DNA of 19,937 bases, taken from the NCBI GenBank assembly GCA_002471185.1, contig DKPL01000097.1:10629-30565 (forward strand). The letters run 5' to 3'. Under the pieces are notes generated by a model that was not told where the DNA came from, searched no databases, and saw only the letters and a list, made by a program, of their open reading frames with translations. How positions within the stretch are numbered: position 1 is the stretch's first letter; every line of letters starts with the position of its first letter. The DNA comes from Bacteroides sp. UBA7335. Its GTDB lineage: Bacteria > Bacteroidota > Bacteroidia > Bacteroidales > Bacteroidaceae. Positions 7,240-14,523 of this stretch are shown piece by piece. Position numbers and translations under genes: made by a program.

Positions 7240-9420
7240 ATGATGAAGAAAAGCATTTATCTTTTTTTTACTGCTCTATTCCTCTCTTTATCGGTATTTG
7301 GTGCCAATAAAGATGTGGAGGCTATGCAATCTCTTGTGAAACGTCTGATTCCAGGCTATGCACAGAGTTTTCAATTTAAAAAAATAAAATCGACAAATGG
7401 AAAAGATCGCTTCTGTATTGAAACGACTGTTCCCGGTAAAATTACAATTAGTGGAAATAATGCCAACTCCATGGCCATGGGGTTAAATCATTATCTTAAA
7501 TACAATTGTTTGAGCACGGTGTCTTGGTATGCTGATATTCCGGTAGAAATGCCCGATACATTGCCGATGCTGAAAGAACCTTACTGCGCAGATGCAAAGG
7601 TTGATAGACGTTTCTTCTTAAACTATTGTACTTATGGCTATACCATGCCTTTTTGGCAATGGAACGATTGGGAACGCCTGATTGACTGGATGGCATTAAA
7701 TGGTATTAATATGCCATTGGCCATTACCGGACAAGAGGCTGTGTGGTATAAAGTATGGAAAAAACTGGGTTTGACTGATGAGGAAATTCGCTCTTACTTT
7801 ACCGGACCAACTTACCTTCCTTGGCATCGTATGGCCAATATCGATGGCTGGAATGGACCATTGCCGATGGAGTGGTTGGAACATCAAACTGAACTTCAAA
7901 AAAAGATATTGAAGAGAGAACGAGAACTAAATATGAAACCTGTACTTCCTGCTTTTGCGGGACACGTACCTGGTGCTCTCAAACGCATTTACCCTGAAGC
8001 TAATATTCAAAACTTAAGTAAGTGGGCCGGATTTACAGAAGAATATCGTTGCAACTTTCTAAACCCTGAAGATCCATTGTTTGCTAAAATTCAAAAGCAC
8101 TTCTTGCAAGAACAAACTAAACTGTTTGGCACTGATCATATTTATGGTGTAGACCCATTTAATGAAGTTGATCCTCCTAGCTGGGAACCTGAGTACTTGG
8201 CTAAAGTGTCTGAAGATATGTATCATACGCTGACTGCTGCTGATCCAAAGGCTGAATGGATGCAAATGACTTGGATGTTTTATTTTGATCGTAAGGACTG
8301 GACTGATCCACGTATTGAGGCTTTGTTAACTGGAGTTCCTCAGGGTAAGATGGTGCTTCTTGATTATCATTGTGAAAATGTAGAGCTTTGGAAAAATACA
8401 AATAAGTTTCATGGACAGCCTTACATTTGGTGCTATTTAGGCAATTTTGGTGGTAACACAACTTTAACTGGAAACGTAAAGGAAAGTGGCGCTCGACTTG
8501 AGAATGCTTTGGTAAACGGAGGAGACAATTTATGGGGGGTAGGCTCTACTCTAGAGGGGCTTGATGTGCAACAGTTTCCTTATGAGTATATTTTTGAAAA
8601 GGCGTGGACTCCACATCTTAACGATGAGGCTTGGGTAGCTGCTTTGGCTTATAGACATGCAGGACAAGAATCGGCAGCGGTGCGCGATGCCTGGAGTGTT
8701 TTGTTTAATGATATTCATGTGCAGGTTCCTAAGACTTTAGGAGTGCTTCCTAACTTGCGTCCTGAGTTAAATAAATCGAATAAGCGTACGGTCATTGACT
8801 ACTCAAATGAGCAGTTGGCTGTTGCTTTTCAAAAACTGCTTGAGGCACCGGATGCTTCGCGCGATGCGTTGCAGTTGGATATAATCACTGTGGGCAGACA
8901 GCTTTTGGGCAACTACTTTTTGACTGTTAAGAATGAGTTTGACCAAAGCTATGAGGCAAAAGATATTCCTGCTATGAATGCACGCGGTGCTGAAATGATG
9001 GAGATATTAAATGACTTAGATCAGCTAAATGCTTATCACAGCCGTTGTTCGCTCGACAAATGGTTAGAAGATGCTCGTGCTGTTGGAAATACTCCACAGT
9101 TGCAAGATTACTACGAGAAGAACGCTCGTAACTTAATTACAACCTGGGGTGGCAGCTTGAACGATTATGCTAGTCGTACTTGGGCAGGATTGATAAACGA
9201 TTATTATGCAAAACGTTGGGCATTATACATTGACGCTCTAACTCAAGCTGCTATTGACAATACCTCTTTTGACGAAGAAGCATTTAAGGTGGCAGTTGGT
9301 GAATTGGAAAACAGTTGGGTAGAATCTACAGATCCGATTGTGGTAGAGCGTGGTGATGATTTATTAAAATATGCTCGCTACTTGCAGGGTAAATACAATC
9401 GTAAGGTTGCTGCTAAATAA
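7240..9420 (+). CDS. Alpha-N-acetylglucosaminidase, GH89 family, Sec-exported
   Basis: A second NAGLU-type enzyme, 726 residues. The signal peptide (about 1-21, ending VFGA) lacks a lipobox cysteine, so the protein should be soluble in the periplasm or released, unlike the lipoprotein paralog at 1415. The domain order is the same: N-terminal beta domain, barrel with FLNYCTYGYTMPFWQWNDW and LPWHRMAN, and a helical C-terminus containing NLITTWGG. Both catalytic Glu are kept: Glu309 in DPFNEVDPP and Glu439 in STLEG. Around the second Glu the sequence differs from the paralog (STLEGLDVQQFPYEY against SAPEGLENNEIVYEL), hinting at a different aglycone preference. Two ATGs overlap at 7240 and 7243, and either may be used. 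It is the last gene of the run; a hairpin follows at 9522. Confidence 0.93.
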   Translation: MMKKSIYLFFTALFLSLSVFGANKDVEAMQSLVKRLIPGYAQSFQFKKIKSTNGKDRFCIETTVPGKITISGNNANSMAMGLNHYLKYNCLSTVSWYADIPVEMPDTLPMLKEPYCADAKVDRRFFLNYCTYGYTMPFWQWNDWERLIDWMALNGINMPLAITGQEAVWYKVWKKLGLTDEEIRSYFTGPTYLPWHRMANIDGWNGPLPMEWLEHQTELQKKILKRERELNMKPVLPAFAGHVPGALKRIYPEANIQNLSKWAGFTEEYRCNFLNPEDPLFAKIQKHFLQEQTKLFGTDHIYGVDPFNEVDPPSWEPEYLAKVSEDMYHTLTAADPKAEWMQMTWMFYFDRKDWTDPRIEALLTGVPQGKMVLLDYHCENVELWKNTNKFHGQPYIWCYLGNFGGNTTLTGNVKESGARLENALVNGGDNLWGVGSTLEGLDVQQFPYEYIFEKAWTPHLNDEAWVAALAYRHAGQESAAVRDAWSVLFNDIHVQVPKTLGVLPNLRPELNKSNKRTVIDYSNEQLAVAFQKLLEAPDASRDALQLDIITVGRQLLGNYFLTVKNEFDQSYEAKDIPAMNARGAEMMEILNDLDQLNAYHSRCSLDKWLEDARAVGNTPQLQDYYEKNARNLITTWGGSLNDYASRTWAGLINDYYAKRWALYIDALTQAAIDNTSFDEEAFKVAVGELENSWVESTDPIVVERGDDLLKYARYLQGKYNRKVAAK

Positions 9421-9521
9421 CCTGAAGAGTGAATCTCTGGAACTCAAACTTCTGTATTCTTTGTAAGTAGAATATTTTAGTTCGGAGTAAAGTTATAACA
9501 TAACAACTTAATAGTCTTATT

Positions 9522-9559
9522 GTAAGTGCATCTTAGAGCGTTTTTTAAGATGCACTTAC
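9522..9559 (+). terminator. Terminator-like hairpin ending the GH89 gene run
   Basis: GTAAGTGCATCTTA (9522-9535) pairs perfectly over 14 bp with TAAGATGCACTTAC (9546-9559) around a 10-base loop. The following bases are only moderately T-rich. It sits about 100 bases after the second GH89 stop. Confidence 0.7.
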
Positions 9560-9729
9560 TCTTTGAAATTACCTCTTATAGTAAAAATAATAAACTGAAA
9601 GTTTTGAAAGATTGCAGTCGATTTGTAAATTTTGTGTGGTAATAGCGTTTTTTGAAGCGATGTTGTTCTGCTTAATGTGTTGTTTATGAGTAATTTATAT
9701 TTGGTGAAATGTCCTGAAAATTCCATAGT

Positions 9730-9806
9730 GACTTTTGACCCAAAACTAACTAACTTATCGCCAAAACAAAGAGACTTTTGACTCAAAACAAAGAGACTTT
9801 TTACCC
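9730..9806. repeat. Degenerate tandem repeat, about 22 bp, 3.5 units
   Basis: The units start at 9730, 9752, 9773 and 9795. They follow GACTTTTGACYCAAAACAAAGA; the second unit is the most diverged and one base shorter, and the last is partial (GACTTTTTACCC). There are no unique spacers, so it is not a CRISPR array. Confidence 0.7.
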
Positions 9807-10066
9807 ATTACTTACTATCTAATTTTTAGCACAAAGTAATTAGTTAAAATAGTATACAATGCAAGTTCTTATTCTCTCATTTAATAGTTGCTGCTTATAA
9901 TAATAGCAATCAACTTAGTTCGATTTTAAGATTAAGTTTTATACTAAACGAATCTATCACCTTAAAGATTTTTTTAATTAAATTGCTTTCTTGCTATAAA
10001 ATAAATGGGTTATATCAGGTTGATTTTTCTAGATGTAGAAATGCGATGAAATAATGCACCTATACA

Positions 10067-10104
10067 ATAAGAGCCGGTGATTTTACTACATCACCGGCTC
10101 TTAT
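10067..10104 (-). terminator. Terminator hairpin downstream of the HAD gene
   Basis: ATAAGAGCCGGTGA (10067-10080) and TCACCGGCTCTTAT (10091-10104) form a perfect 14-bp stem with a 10-base loop. It lies 16 bases beyond the stop of the minus-strand HAD gene, so it most likely ends that transcript. It could also stop any read-through from the left. Confidence 0.7.
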
Positions 10105-10120
10105 CATTGATAACCTCTAT

Positions 10121-10816
10121 TTATTTCTTAATTCCGATTAACTCATCCCAATTGTCACTAAGCGCTTGCATAGATGGATAAAGCAAGTTCGCTCCTTCAT
10201 CTAATAATGCATGGTCGGGTAATGGACCGGTATTTACAGCAATGGTAAATATTTCAGCAGCTACTCCGGCTTGCACTCCTAGTGGGGCATTTTCAATGAT
10301 AATAACTTCATCTCTTTTAAACCCTCCTTTTTCAAGAGCCATCAAGTAAGGTTCGGGATGAGGCTTGCCATGTTTTACATCATACGCCGTAACCATTAAT
10401 TCTTTTTTAAAGGTTTTAGGGAAATAATGCTCCAAACGGTCGATTAATGAAAGCTGCCCGGAACCGGTTACAACCATTGGCACAAGACCGGCTGCCTTTA
10501 CCTTTTGTAATAACTCCCAAGCACCCTTCATTGGCGCGGGTTCCGGATAGTTATTAAACTCTCTACTTTTATCTTGATAAATATTCTCAATTTCCTCTTT
10601 TGAAGCATCTCTACCATATTGGCGTTGACAAATCAAATTGATTGTACCCGAGCCAGTACGACCTTCGTGCATATAAGCTTCTTCTTTACTTAAATCATAT
10701 CCATATTTCTGCATGATTTTGTGCCAAGCCGCTGCATGGTAGGGCATTGAATCGAACAGTACTCCATCCATATCGAACAGTACTGCTTTTAGTTTTATAT
10801 TGTTAGGAAGCATCAT
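10121..10816 (-). CDS. HAD-superfamily phosphatase/beta-phosphoglucomutase-like protein
   Basis: A 231-residue HAD subfamily IA protein of the beta-phosphoglucomutase type. Motif I is FDMDGVLFDS, with nucleophile Asp15 and Asp17. A helical cap follows, motif II is Thr117 in VVTGSG, and motif III is Lys151 in HGKPHPEPY. Motif IV reads IIENAPLG, with Glu175-Asn176 where most relatives have an acidic pair. It probably acts on a small phosphorylated sugar in the cytoplasm as a phosphatase or mutase; the substrate cannot be told. It begins with two consecutive ATGs. It lies 45 bases downstream of ribD on the same strand, and a TACCTTTG element in that gap suggests a promoter of its own. Confidence 0.85.
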   Translation of the reverse strand: MMLPNNIKLKAVLFDMDGVLFDSMPYHAAAWHKIMQKYGYDLSKEEAYMHEGRTGSGTINLICQRQYGRDASKEEIENIYQDKSREFNNYPEPAPMKGAWELLQKVKAAGLVPMVVTGSGQLSLIDRLEHYFPKTFKKELMVTAYDVKHGKPHPEPYLMALEKGGFKRDEVIIIENAPLGVQAGVAAEIFTIAVNTGPLPDHALLDEGANLLYPSMQALSDNWDELIGIKK

Positions 10817-10846
10817 TTTGTTTATTACCTATTGATTTTTGGGATG

Positions 10847-10854
10847 CAAAGGTA
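10847..10854 (-). promoter_or_regulatory. Candidate Bacteroidetes -7 element for the HAD gene
   Basis: On the minus strand this reads TACCTTTG followed by CA, matching TAnnTTTG, 31 bases before the ATG. No clear TTTG -33 box is seen at the expected distance, which falls inside ribD. Confidence 0.5.
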
Positions 10855-10861
10855 CTGGTTT

Positions 10862-11908
10862 TTAAATAGCATTTTGTCTTTTATAATGCAAAATGTCTAC
10901 TCCGAATTGTTTTTCACAGCTCATGTCTATTGCTCCTTTTAGGTAAGGAGCCGAAACTCCTTCTTCTAAAAATAGATTGGAAAGTTCAACAAAGGCTTCA
11001 TCCCATATTTCGGCATCAATAAATGATTGTAATAGAATAGCTCCTCCTTCTATCATCAATGAATGTATGTTTCGCTGATAAAGTAGTGTTAGTACCTCCG
11101 ATATAAAATTTTGATTGAAGTCGACTTTTAGATATTCTATATTATTACATCTTTCTTCTCGTATTGTATTAAGAATAATGGTAGGCGCTTCACGATTATA
11201 TATAGCTGCATCATTAGACACTTCTAGCAATTTGTCAATAATGATTCGGGTAGGGTTATTGCCATACCAGTGGCGCACGGTTAATGACGGGTTATCTAAT
11301 AGCGCAGTATGGGTGCCTACCATTATCCCGTCAATTTCTACTCTTCGTTTATGAACAAGTAGGGTAGTGAGATCGGTAGACAATTTGGCAGCCTGTCCCG
11401 AAGTGCGTTTTTTGTCGATAAACCCATCAGCAGATTGCGCCCACTTTAACGTGATATAAGGACGATGCAATGTGTGAGCCGTAATAAATGTACGTATTAG
11501 GTTTCGACACTCTTTTTCCATTACACCTACAATTACTTCGCGGTTGGCATCACGCAATTTTCTGATGCCATTGCCTGCAACTTTAGAAAATGGATCTTGG
11601 CACCCGATAACAATTCGTGGAATTTCTTTTTCGATGATTAAATCGACACATGGAGGAGTCTTTCCATAATGCGAACAAGGCTCTAAACTAACATAAATGG
11701 TAGAACGTTTCAATAATGATTGATCTTTGACAGAACGAATAGCATTGACCTCGGCATGTGCTTCTCCACATTTACGATGATACCCCTCTCCAATAATCAG
11801 GCCATCGCATACAATAACTGCTCCCACCATTGGATTTGGCGAAACATGACCCAATCCATGTTGTGCTAATTCAATGCAGCGTTGCATATATTTTTCTTCT
11901 CTTTCCAT
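10862..11908 (-). CDS. ribD: Bifunctional riboflavin biosynthesis deaminase/reductase RibD
   Basis: This 348-residue enzyme performs two successive cytoplasmic steps of riboflavin synthesis: deamination of the diaminopyrimidine ribosylamino phosphate, then NADPH-dependent reduction of its ribose. The N-terminal deaminase (about 1-145) shows the zinc site GEAHAEVNAI (His51, catalytic Glu53) and EPCSHYGKTPPC (Cys78, Cys87). The reductase domain (about 150-348) starts with ITLKWAQSADGFID and includes IMVGTHTALLDNPSLTVR and MIEGGAILLQ. Length is normal. No other riboflavin gene is nearby. The start at 11908 leaves a 56-base divergent gap to prmC; a second in-frame ATG seven codons in is possible. 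No minus-strand promoter stands out in that gap. Confidence 0.95.
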   Translation of the reverse strand: MEREEKYMQRCIELAQHGLGHVSPNPMVGAVIVCDGLIIGEGYHRKCGEAHAEVNAIRSVKDQSLLKRSTIYVSLEPCSHYGKTPPCVDLIIEKEIPRIVIGCQDPFSKVAGNGIRKLRDANREVIVGVMEKECRNLIRTFITAHTLHRPYITLKWAQSADGFIDKKRTSGQAAKLSTDLTTLLVHKRRVEIDGIMVGTHTALLDNPSLTVRHWYGNNPTRIIIDKLLEVSNDAAIYNREAPTIILNTIREERCNNIEYLKVDFNQNFISEVLTLLYQRNIHSLMIEGGAILLQSFIDAEIWDEAFVELSNLFLEEGVSAPYLKGAIDMSCEKQFGVDILHYKRQNAI

Positions 11909-11939
11909 TTAGTCATTCATTATAATATTTGTACTTTTG
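11908..11939 (+). promoter_or_regulatory. Candidate promoter of prmC-recX
   Basis: TTTA (11908-11911), 20 bases, then TACTTTTG (11932-11939), a full match to the Bacteroidetes -7 element TAnnTTTG. Transcription would begin around 11945, so an upstream in-frame ATG at 11929 is too early and the ATG at 11965 is the start. Confidence 0.65.
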
Positions 11940-11964
11940 TACCACTAATAATTATTTCTCTGTC

Positions 11965-12813
11965 ATGAATAGAATATCGACACATATTAAACAGACCCTA
12001 AAAGATATTTATCCACCTAATGAAATCAAAAATCTTATGATGATGATTTGGTGTGATCTTTTGGGCAAAGATGCACTCGATATTTATTTAGGCAAAGATA
12101 CCAATTTATCAACTACTGAGACATTGCAACTCGAAAACATTTTGCAACGAATGGTTCAACACGAGCCCATTCAATATGTGTTTGGGCATGCAAACTTTTG
12201 TGGCCGTTCATTTCAAGTTGCTCCCGGAGTACTTATTCCTCGACCTGAAACCGAAGAACTAGTAGAGCTAATTGTTAATGAAAATGAAGTTGCTCAACCA
12301 TCAATACTTGATGTTGGTACCGGAAGCGGTTGCATAGCTATCTCTTTATCTTTGATGCTTAATGAAGCCAAAGTGACGGGTTGGGATGTGTCGGAACTTG
12401 CCATAGCTCAAGCTACCTCAAATAATGATTTATTAAAAGCTCATGTGACGTTCGAAAAACATGATGTGCTTAAAGAAAATCCGACAGATTTTTCTCCACA
12501 ATTTGATATTATTGTTAGCAACCCTCCTTATGTGACTCTCTCTGAAAAGAGTGATATGGAGCGTAATGTTTTAGATTGGGAACCCCATTTGGCCTTGTTT
12601 GTAGCAGATGATGATCCATTGATTTTTTATCGACAAATAGCAATGCTGGGAGTCTCTTTATTGCGAATAGGCGGCAAATTATATTTTGAGATAAACAGAG
12701 CATTTGGAAAAGAAACGATAGACATGCTAGAGTCATTGGGCTATGAACATTGTAGAATAATAAAAGATATTTGCGGTAATGATCGCATGGTTAGTGCAAG
12801 TAAAACAAGATGA
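11965..12813 (+). CDS. prmC: Release-factor glutamine methyltransferase PrmC
   Basis: A 282-residue SAM-dependent methyltransferase that modifies the GGQ glutamine of peptide-chain release factors RF1 and RF2. Visible motifs are PRPETE (92-97), the SAM-binding loop LDVGTGSGC (115-123) and the diagnostic catalytic NPPY (186-189) within IIVSNPPYVT. The N-terminal helical domain (1-85) fits the family. I prefer the start at 11965 over the longer in-frame version from 11929, because that would begin inside the -7 region of the predicted promoter and add residues unlike the family. The stop overlaps the recX start by 4 bases (ATGA), so the two are likely coupled in translation. Confidence 0.94.
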   Translation: MNRISTHIKQTLKDIYPPNEIKNLMMMIWCDLLGKDALDIYLGKDTNLSTTETLQLENILQRMVQHEPIQYVFGHANFCGRSFQVAPGVLIPRPETEELVELIVNENEVAQPSILDVGTGSGCIAISLSLMLNEAKVTGWDVSELAIAQATSNNDLLKAHVTFEKHDVLKENPTDFSPQFDIIVSNPPYVTLSEKSDMERNVLDWEPHLALFVADDDPLIFYRQIAMLGVSLLRIGGKLYFEINRAFGKETIDMLESLGYEHCRIIKDICGNDRMVSASKTR

Positions 12814-13277
12814 TGATAACTGAAGAAGAAGCATTAAATAGGCTAACTGCATATTGCGCAGGAAGTGAACATTGTAAGTGGGAACTTCAAGAAAAAATGC
12901 AGCGTTGGGGTATATCTTTCGATACCATCAAACGAATCCTAACTCGTCTGGAGTCAGAAAAATATATTGATGAAGAAAGGTTCTGTAAGGCATTTACAAA
13001 CGATAAGTTTAAATTCTCAAAATGGGGGAAACTAAAAATATCGCAAGCTTTATACTTAAAAAAGATACCTCAGCCTGTAATAACTAAATATTTGGACGAG
13101 ATTGACCAAGAAGAATACTTAAACGTACTTGCCAATTTGATAAACTCCAAACGAAAAAATATTCGAGCCAAAGATGATTTTGAGTTAAACGGAAAACTAA
13201 TACGCTTTGCCATGAGTCGTGGGTTTGAATTTTCAGATATTAAGCGTTGTATAGCTGTTTGTGAGTACGATGATTAA
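12810..13277 (+). CDS. recX: Regulatory protein RecX
   Basis: A 155-residue helical protein of the RecX family, which binds RecA filaments and dampens recombination and the SOS response. The start of the family pattern, ALNRLTAYCAGSEHCKWELQ, is followed by IKRILTRLESEKYIDEERFCKAF and FSKWGKLKISQALYLKKI, typical of the three-helix repeats. The protein is at the short end of the family range, as I would expect for Bacteroidetes. It begins inside the prmC stop codon region (ATGATGA) and is probably made from the prmC transcript. There is no recA in the window. Confidence 0.87.
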   Translation: MMITEEEALNRLTAYCAGSEHCKWELQEKMQRWGISFDTIKRILTRLESEKYIDEERFCKAFTNDKFKFSKWGKLKISQALYLKKIPQPVITKYLDEIDQEEYLNVLANLINSKRKNIRAKDDFELNGKLIRFAMSRGFEFSDIKRCIAVCEYDD

Positions 13278-13305
13278 TCAAACGAAAAAATAAAAGGAAT
13301 CTTCT

Positions 13306-13336
13306 TTTGTGTTTCGTTCTATTTTCTATATTTTTG
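13306..13336 (+). promoter_or_regulatory. Promoter of pyrE, near-ideal Bacteroidetes type
   Basis: TTTG (13306-13309), a 19-base spacer, then TATTTTTG (13329-13336) fit the TTTG/TAnnTTTG consensus fully. A transcript starting near 13343 rules out the upstream GTG at 13307 as the pyrE start and leaves a 5' leader of about 25 bases. Confidence 0.8.
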
Positions 13337-13366
13337 CACTTAAATAATTACCAAGTTAGTTTAGTT

Positions 13367-14005
13367 ATGAAAACTTTAGAGAGATTGTTTGCAGAGAAAC
13401 TGCTAAAAATTAAAGCGATAAAACTGCAACCGGATAATCCATTTACATGGGCTTCGGGATGGAAATCGCCTTTTTACTGCGACAACCGCAAAACTCTTTC
13501 CTATCCATCACTCCGTACATTCGTAAAAATAGAAATAACTCGTTTGATTTTAGAAAAATTCGGGCAAGTTGATGCTATTGCTGGTGTTGCAACCGGAGCT
13601 ATTCCTCAAGGTGCATTGGTAGCCGATGCTTTAAACTTACCTTTTGTATACGTTCGTGCTACTCCTAAAGATCATGGTTTGGAAAACTTGATTGAAGGTG
13701 AATTGCGCCCGGGTATGAAAGTTGTAGTGGTAGAAGATTTAATTTCTACAGGTGGAAGTAGTCTTAAAGCAGTAGAAGCTATTCGTAGAGATGGTTGTGA
13801 TGTTATCGGAATGGTAGCCGCTTATACCTATGGATTCCCACTAGCAGTGAAAGCTTTTAAGGACGCAAAAGTTCCTTTGGTAACTCTTACTGATTATGAT
13901 GCTGTGATTGAAGTTGCACTTCGTACAGGATATATTGAAGAGACTGATGTGGATGCTTTGAATGAATGGCGCAAAGATCCTGCACATTGGGAGGCGGATA
14001 AATAA
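13367..14005 (+). CDS. pyrE: Orotate phosphoribosyltransferase PyrE
   Basis: A 212-residue enzyme that joins orotate to PRPP to give orotidine monophosphate in de novo pyrimidine synthesis. The PRPP-binding motif VVVVEDLISTGGSS (119-132) is intact. The N-terminal block PFTWASGWKSPFYCDNR and the loop RATPKDHG are family hallmarks. The start is the ATG at 13367; a longer reading from a GTG at 13307 overlaps the promoter and adds an unrelated hydrophobic stretch. No other pyr gene is adjacent. A strong intrinsic terminator follows 33 bases after the stop. Confidence 0.95.
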   Translation: MKTLERLFAEKLLKIKAIKLQPDNPFTWASGWKSPFYCDNRKTLSYPSLRTFVKIEITRLILEKFGQVDAIAGVATGAIPQGALVADALNLPFVYVRATPKDHGLENLIEGELRPGMKVVVVEDLISTGGSSLKAVEAIRRDGCDVIGMVAAYTYGFPLAVKAFKDAKVPLVTLTDYDAVIEVALRTGYIEETDVDALNEWRKDPAHWEADK

Positions 14006-14038
14006 ACATTTTTGATATTAAAAACATTATTATAGAAA

Positions 14039-14079
14039 AGAGCCATTCGGACAATGACTGTCCGGATAGTTCTTTTTTG
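14039..14079 (+). terminator. Intrinsic terminator after pyrE
   Basis: The arms 14039-14053 and 14059-14073 pair over 15 positions (two G-U wobbles, one mismatch), with the core TTCGGACA/TGTCCGGA, around a 5-base loop. A run of five or six T follows directly. Only 27 bases separate it from the next ATG, so the downstream genes depend on read-through or on a promoter further upstream. Confidence 0.8.
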
Positions 14080-14106
14080 TATTTAATAACAATAACTATA
14101 AGCAAT

Positions 14107-14517
14107 ATGACAAAGTTTGAAAGTGACGTAAAGGTAATCCCTTATCCTCAGGATAGAGTTTACAGTAAGTTATCTAATCTCTATAACCTAGAGAGTGTAA
14201 AAGATCGTTTGCCACAAGATAAAGTTAAAGATGTAATCTTTGATTCAGACTCGTTGAGCTTTAATGTTTCTCCCATCGGAGAAATATCATTGAAAATAGT
14301 AGAAAGAGAACCAGATAAATGCATCAAACTTGAATCTACCAAGTCGCCAATGCCTTTTAATATCTGGATTCAAATAGTCCCTGTAACTGAAGAGGAATGT
14401 AAAATCAAAGTTACTTTGGGAGTTGAACTCAATCCATTCATGAAAACAATGGTGCAAAAACCTCTTAAGGATGGATTAGAAAAAATGGTAGAAATGTTGT
14501 CTATGATTCACTATTAA
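14107..14517 (+). CDS. SRPBCC-fold (polyketide cyclase-like) protein of unknown function
   Basis: A 136-residue soluble protein without a signal peptide. The N-terminal FESDVKVIPYPQDRVYSKLSNLYNLE, the alternating strands in the middle and the long C-terminal helix (KTMVQKPLKDGLEKMVEMLS) fit the START/SRPBCC fold, which binds a hydrophobic ligand in a cavity. The ligand is unknown. I recall it as a conserved neighbour of pyrE and argH in Bacteroidales, suggesting a housekeeping role. I chose the ATG at 14107; an in-frame TTG at 14077 lies inside the pyrE terminator and cannot be the start. argH begins 6 bases after its stop, so the two are co-transcribed. Confidence 0.75.
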   Translation: MTKFESDVKVIPYPQDRVYSKLSNLYNLESVKDRLPQDKVKDVIFDSDSLSFNVSPIGEISLKIVEREPDKCIKLESTKSPMPFNIWIQIVPVTEEECKIKVTLGVELNPFMKTMVQKPLKDGLEKMVEMLSMIHY

Positions 14518-14523
14518 TAAGGT

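Larger units (their letters stand above)
9421..10120. other. Gene-free stretch between convergent gene groups
   Basis: About 700 very AT-rich bases with no credible coding frame. It holds a terminator-like hairpin (9522-9559), a TATATTTG promoter-like string at 9696-9703 with no gene behind it, a degenerate 22-bp tandem repeat (9730-9806), and a second hairpin (10067-10104). The rest shows nothing recognisable. Confidence 0.7.

Noticed and set aside
1415..9420. A complete polysaccharide utilisation locus for heparan
   Set aside because: No SusC/SusD pair, heparinase-type lyase, sulfatase or unsaturated glucuronidase is present in the window, so only the terminal alpha-GlcNAc steps can be claimed.
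9696..9703. TATATTTG promoter-like element for a gene or small RNA in the 9421-10120 stretch
   Set aside because: There is no -33 TTTG at the right spacing, no open frame follows, and this string is expected by chance in such AT-rich DNA. Not listed as a promoter.
9556..9786. 76-residue minus-strand frame in the gene-free stretch
   Set aside because: Its N-terminal part is just the 22-bp repeat translated (KSLCFG-like), and the rest is AT-rich spacer running into a terminator stem. No signal peptide or family motif is visible.
9730..9806. Possible CRISPR array
   Set aside because: The units are back to back with no unique spacers, they are degenerate, and no cas gene is present.
13307..13366. 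Longer pyrE from a GTG at 13307
   Set aside because: The extra 20 residues overlap a near-perfect promoter and do not resemble the PyrE N-terminus, which starts with MKTLERLFAEKLL at 13367.
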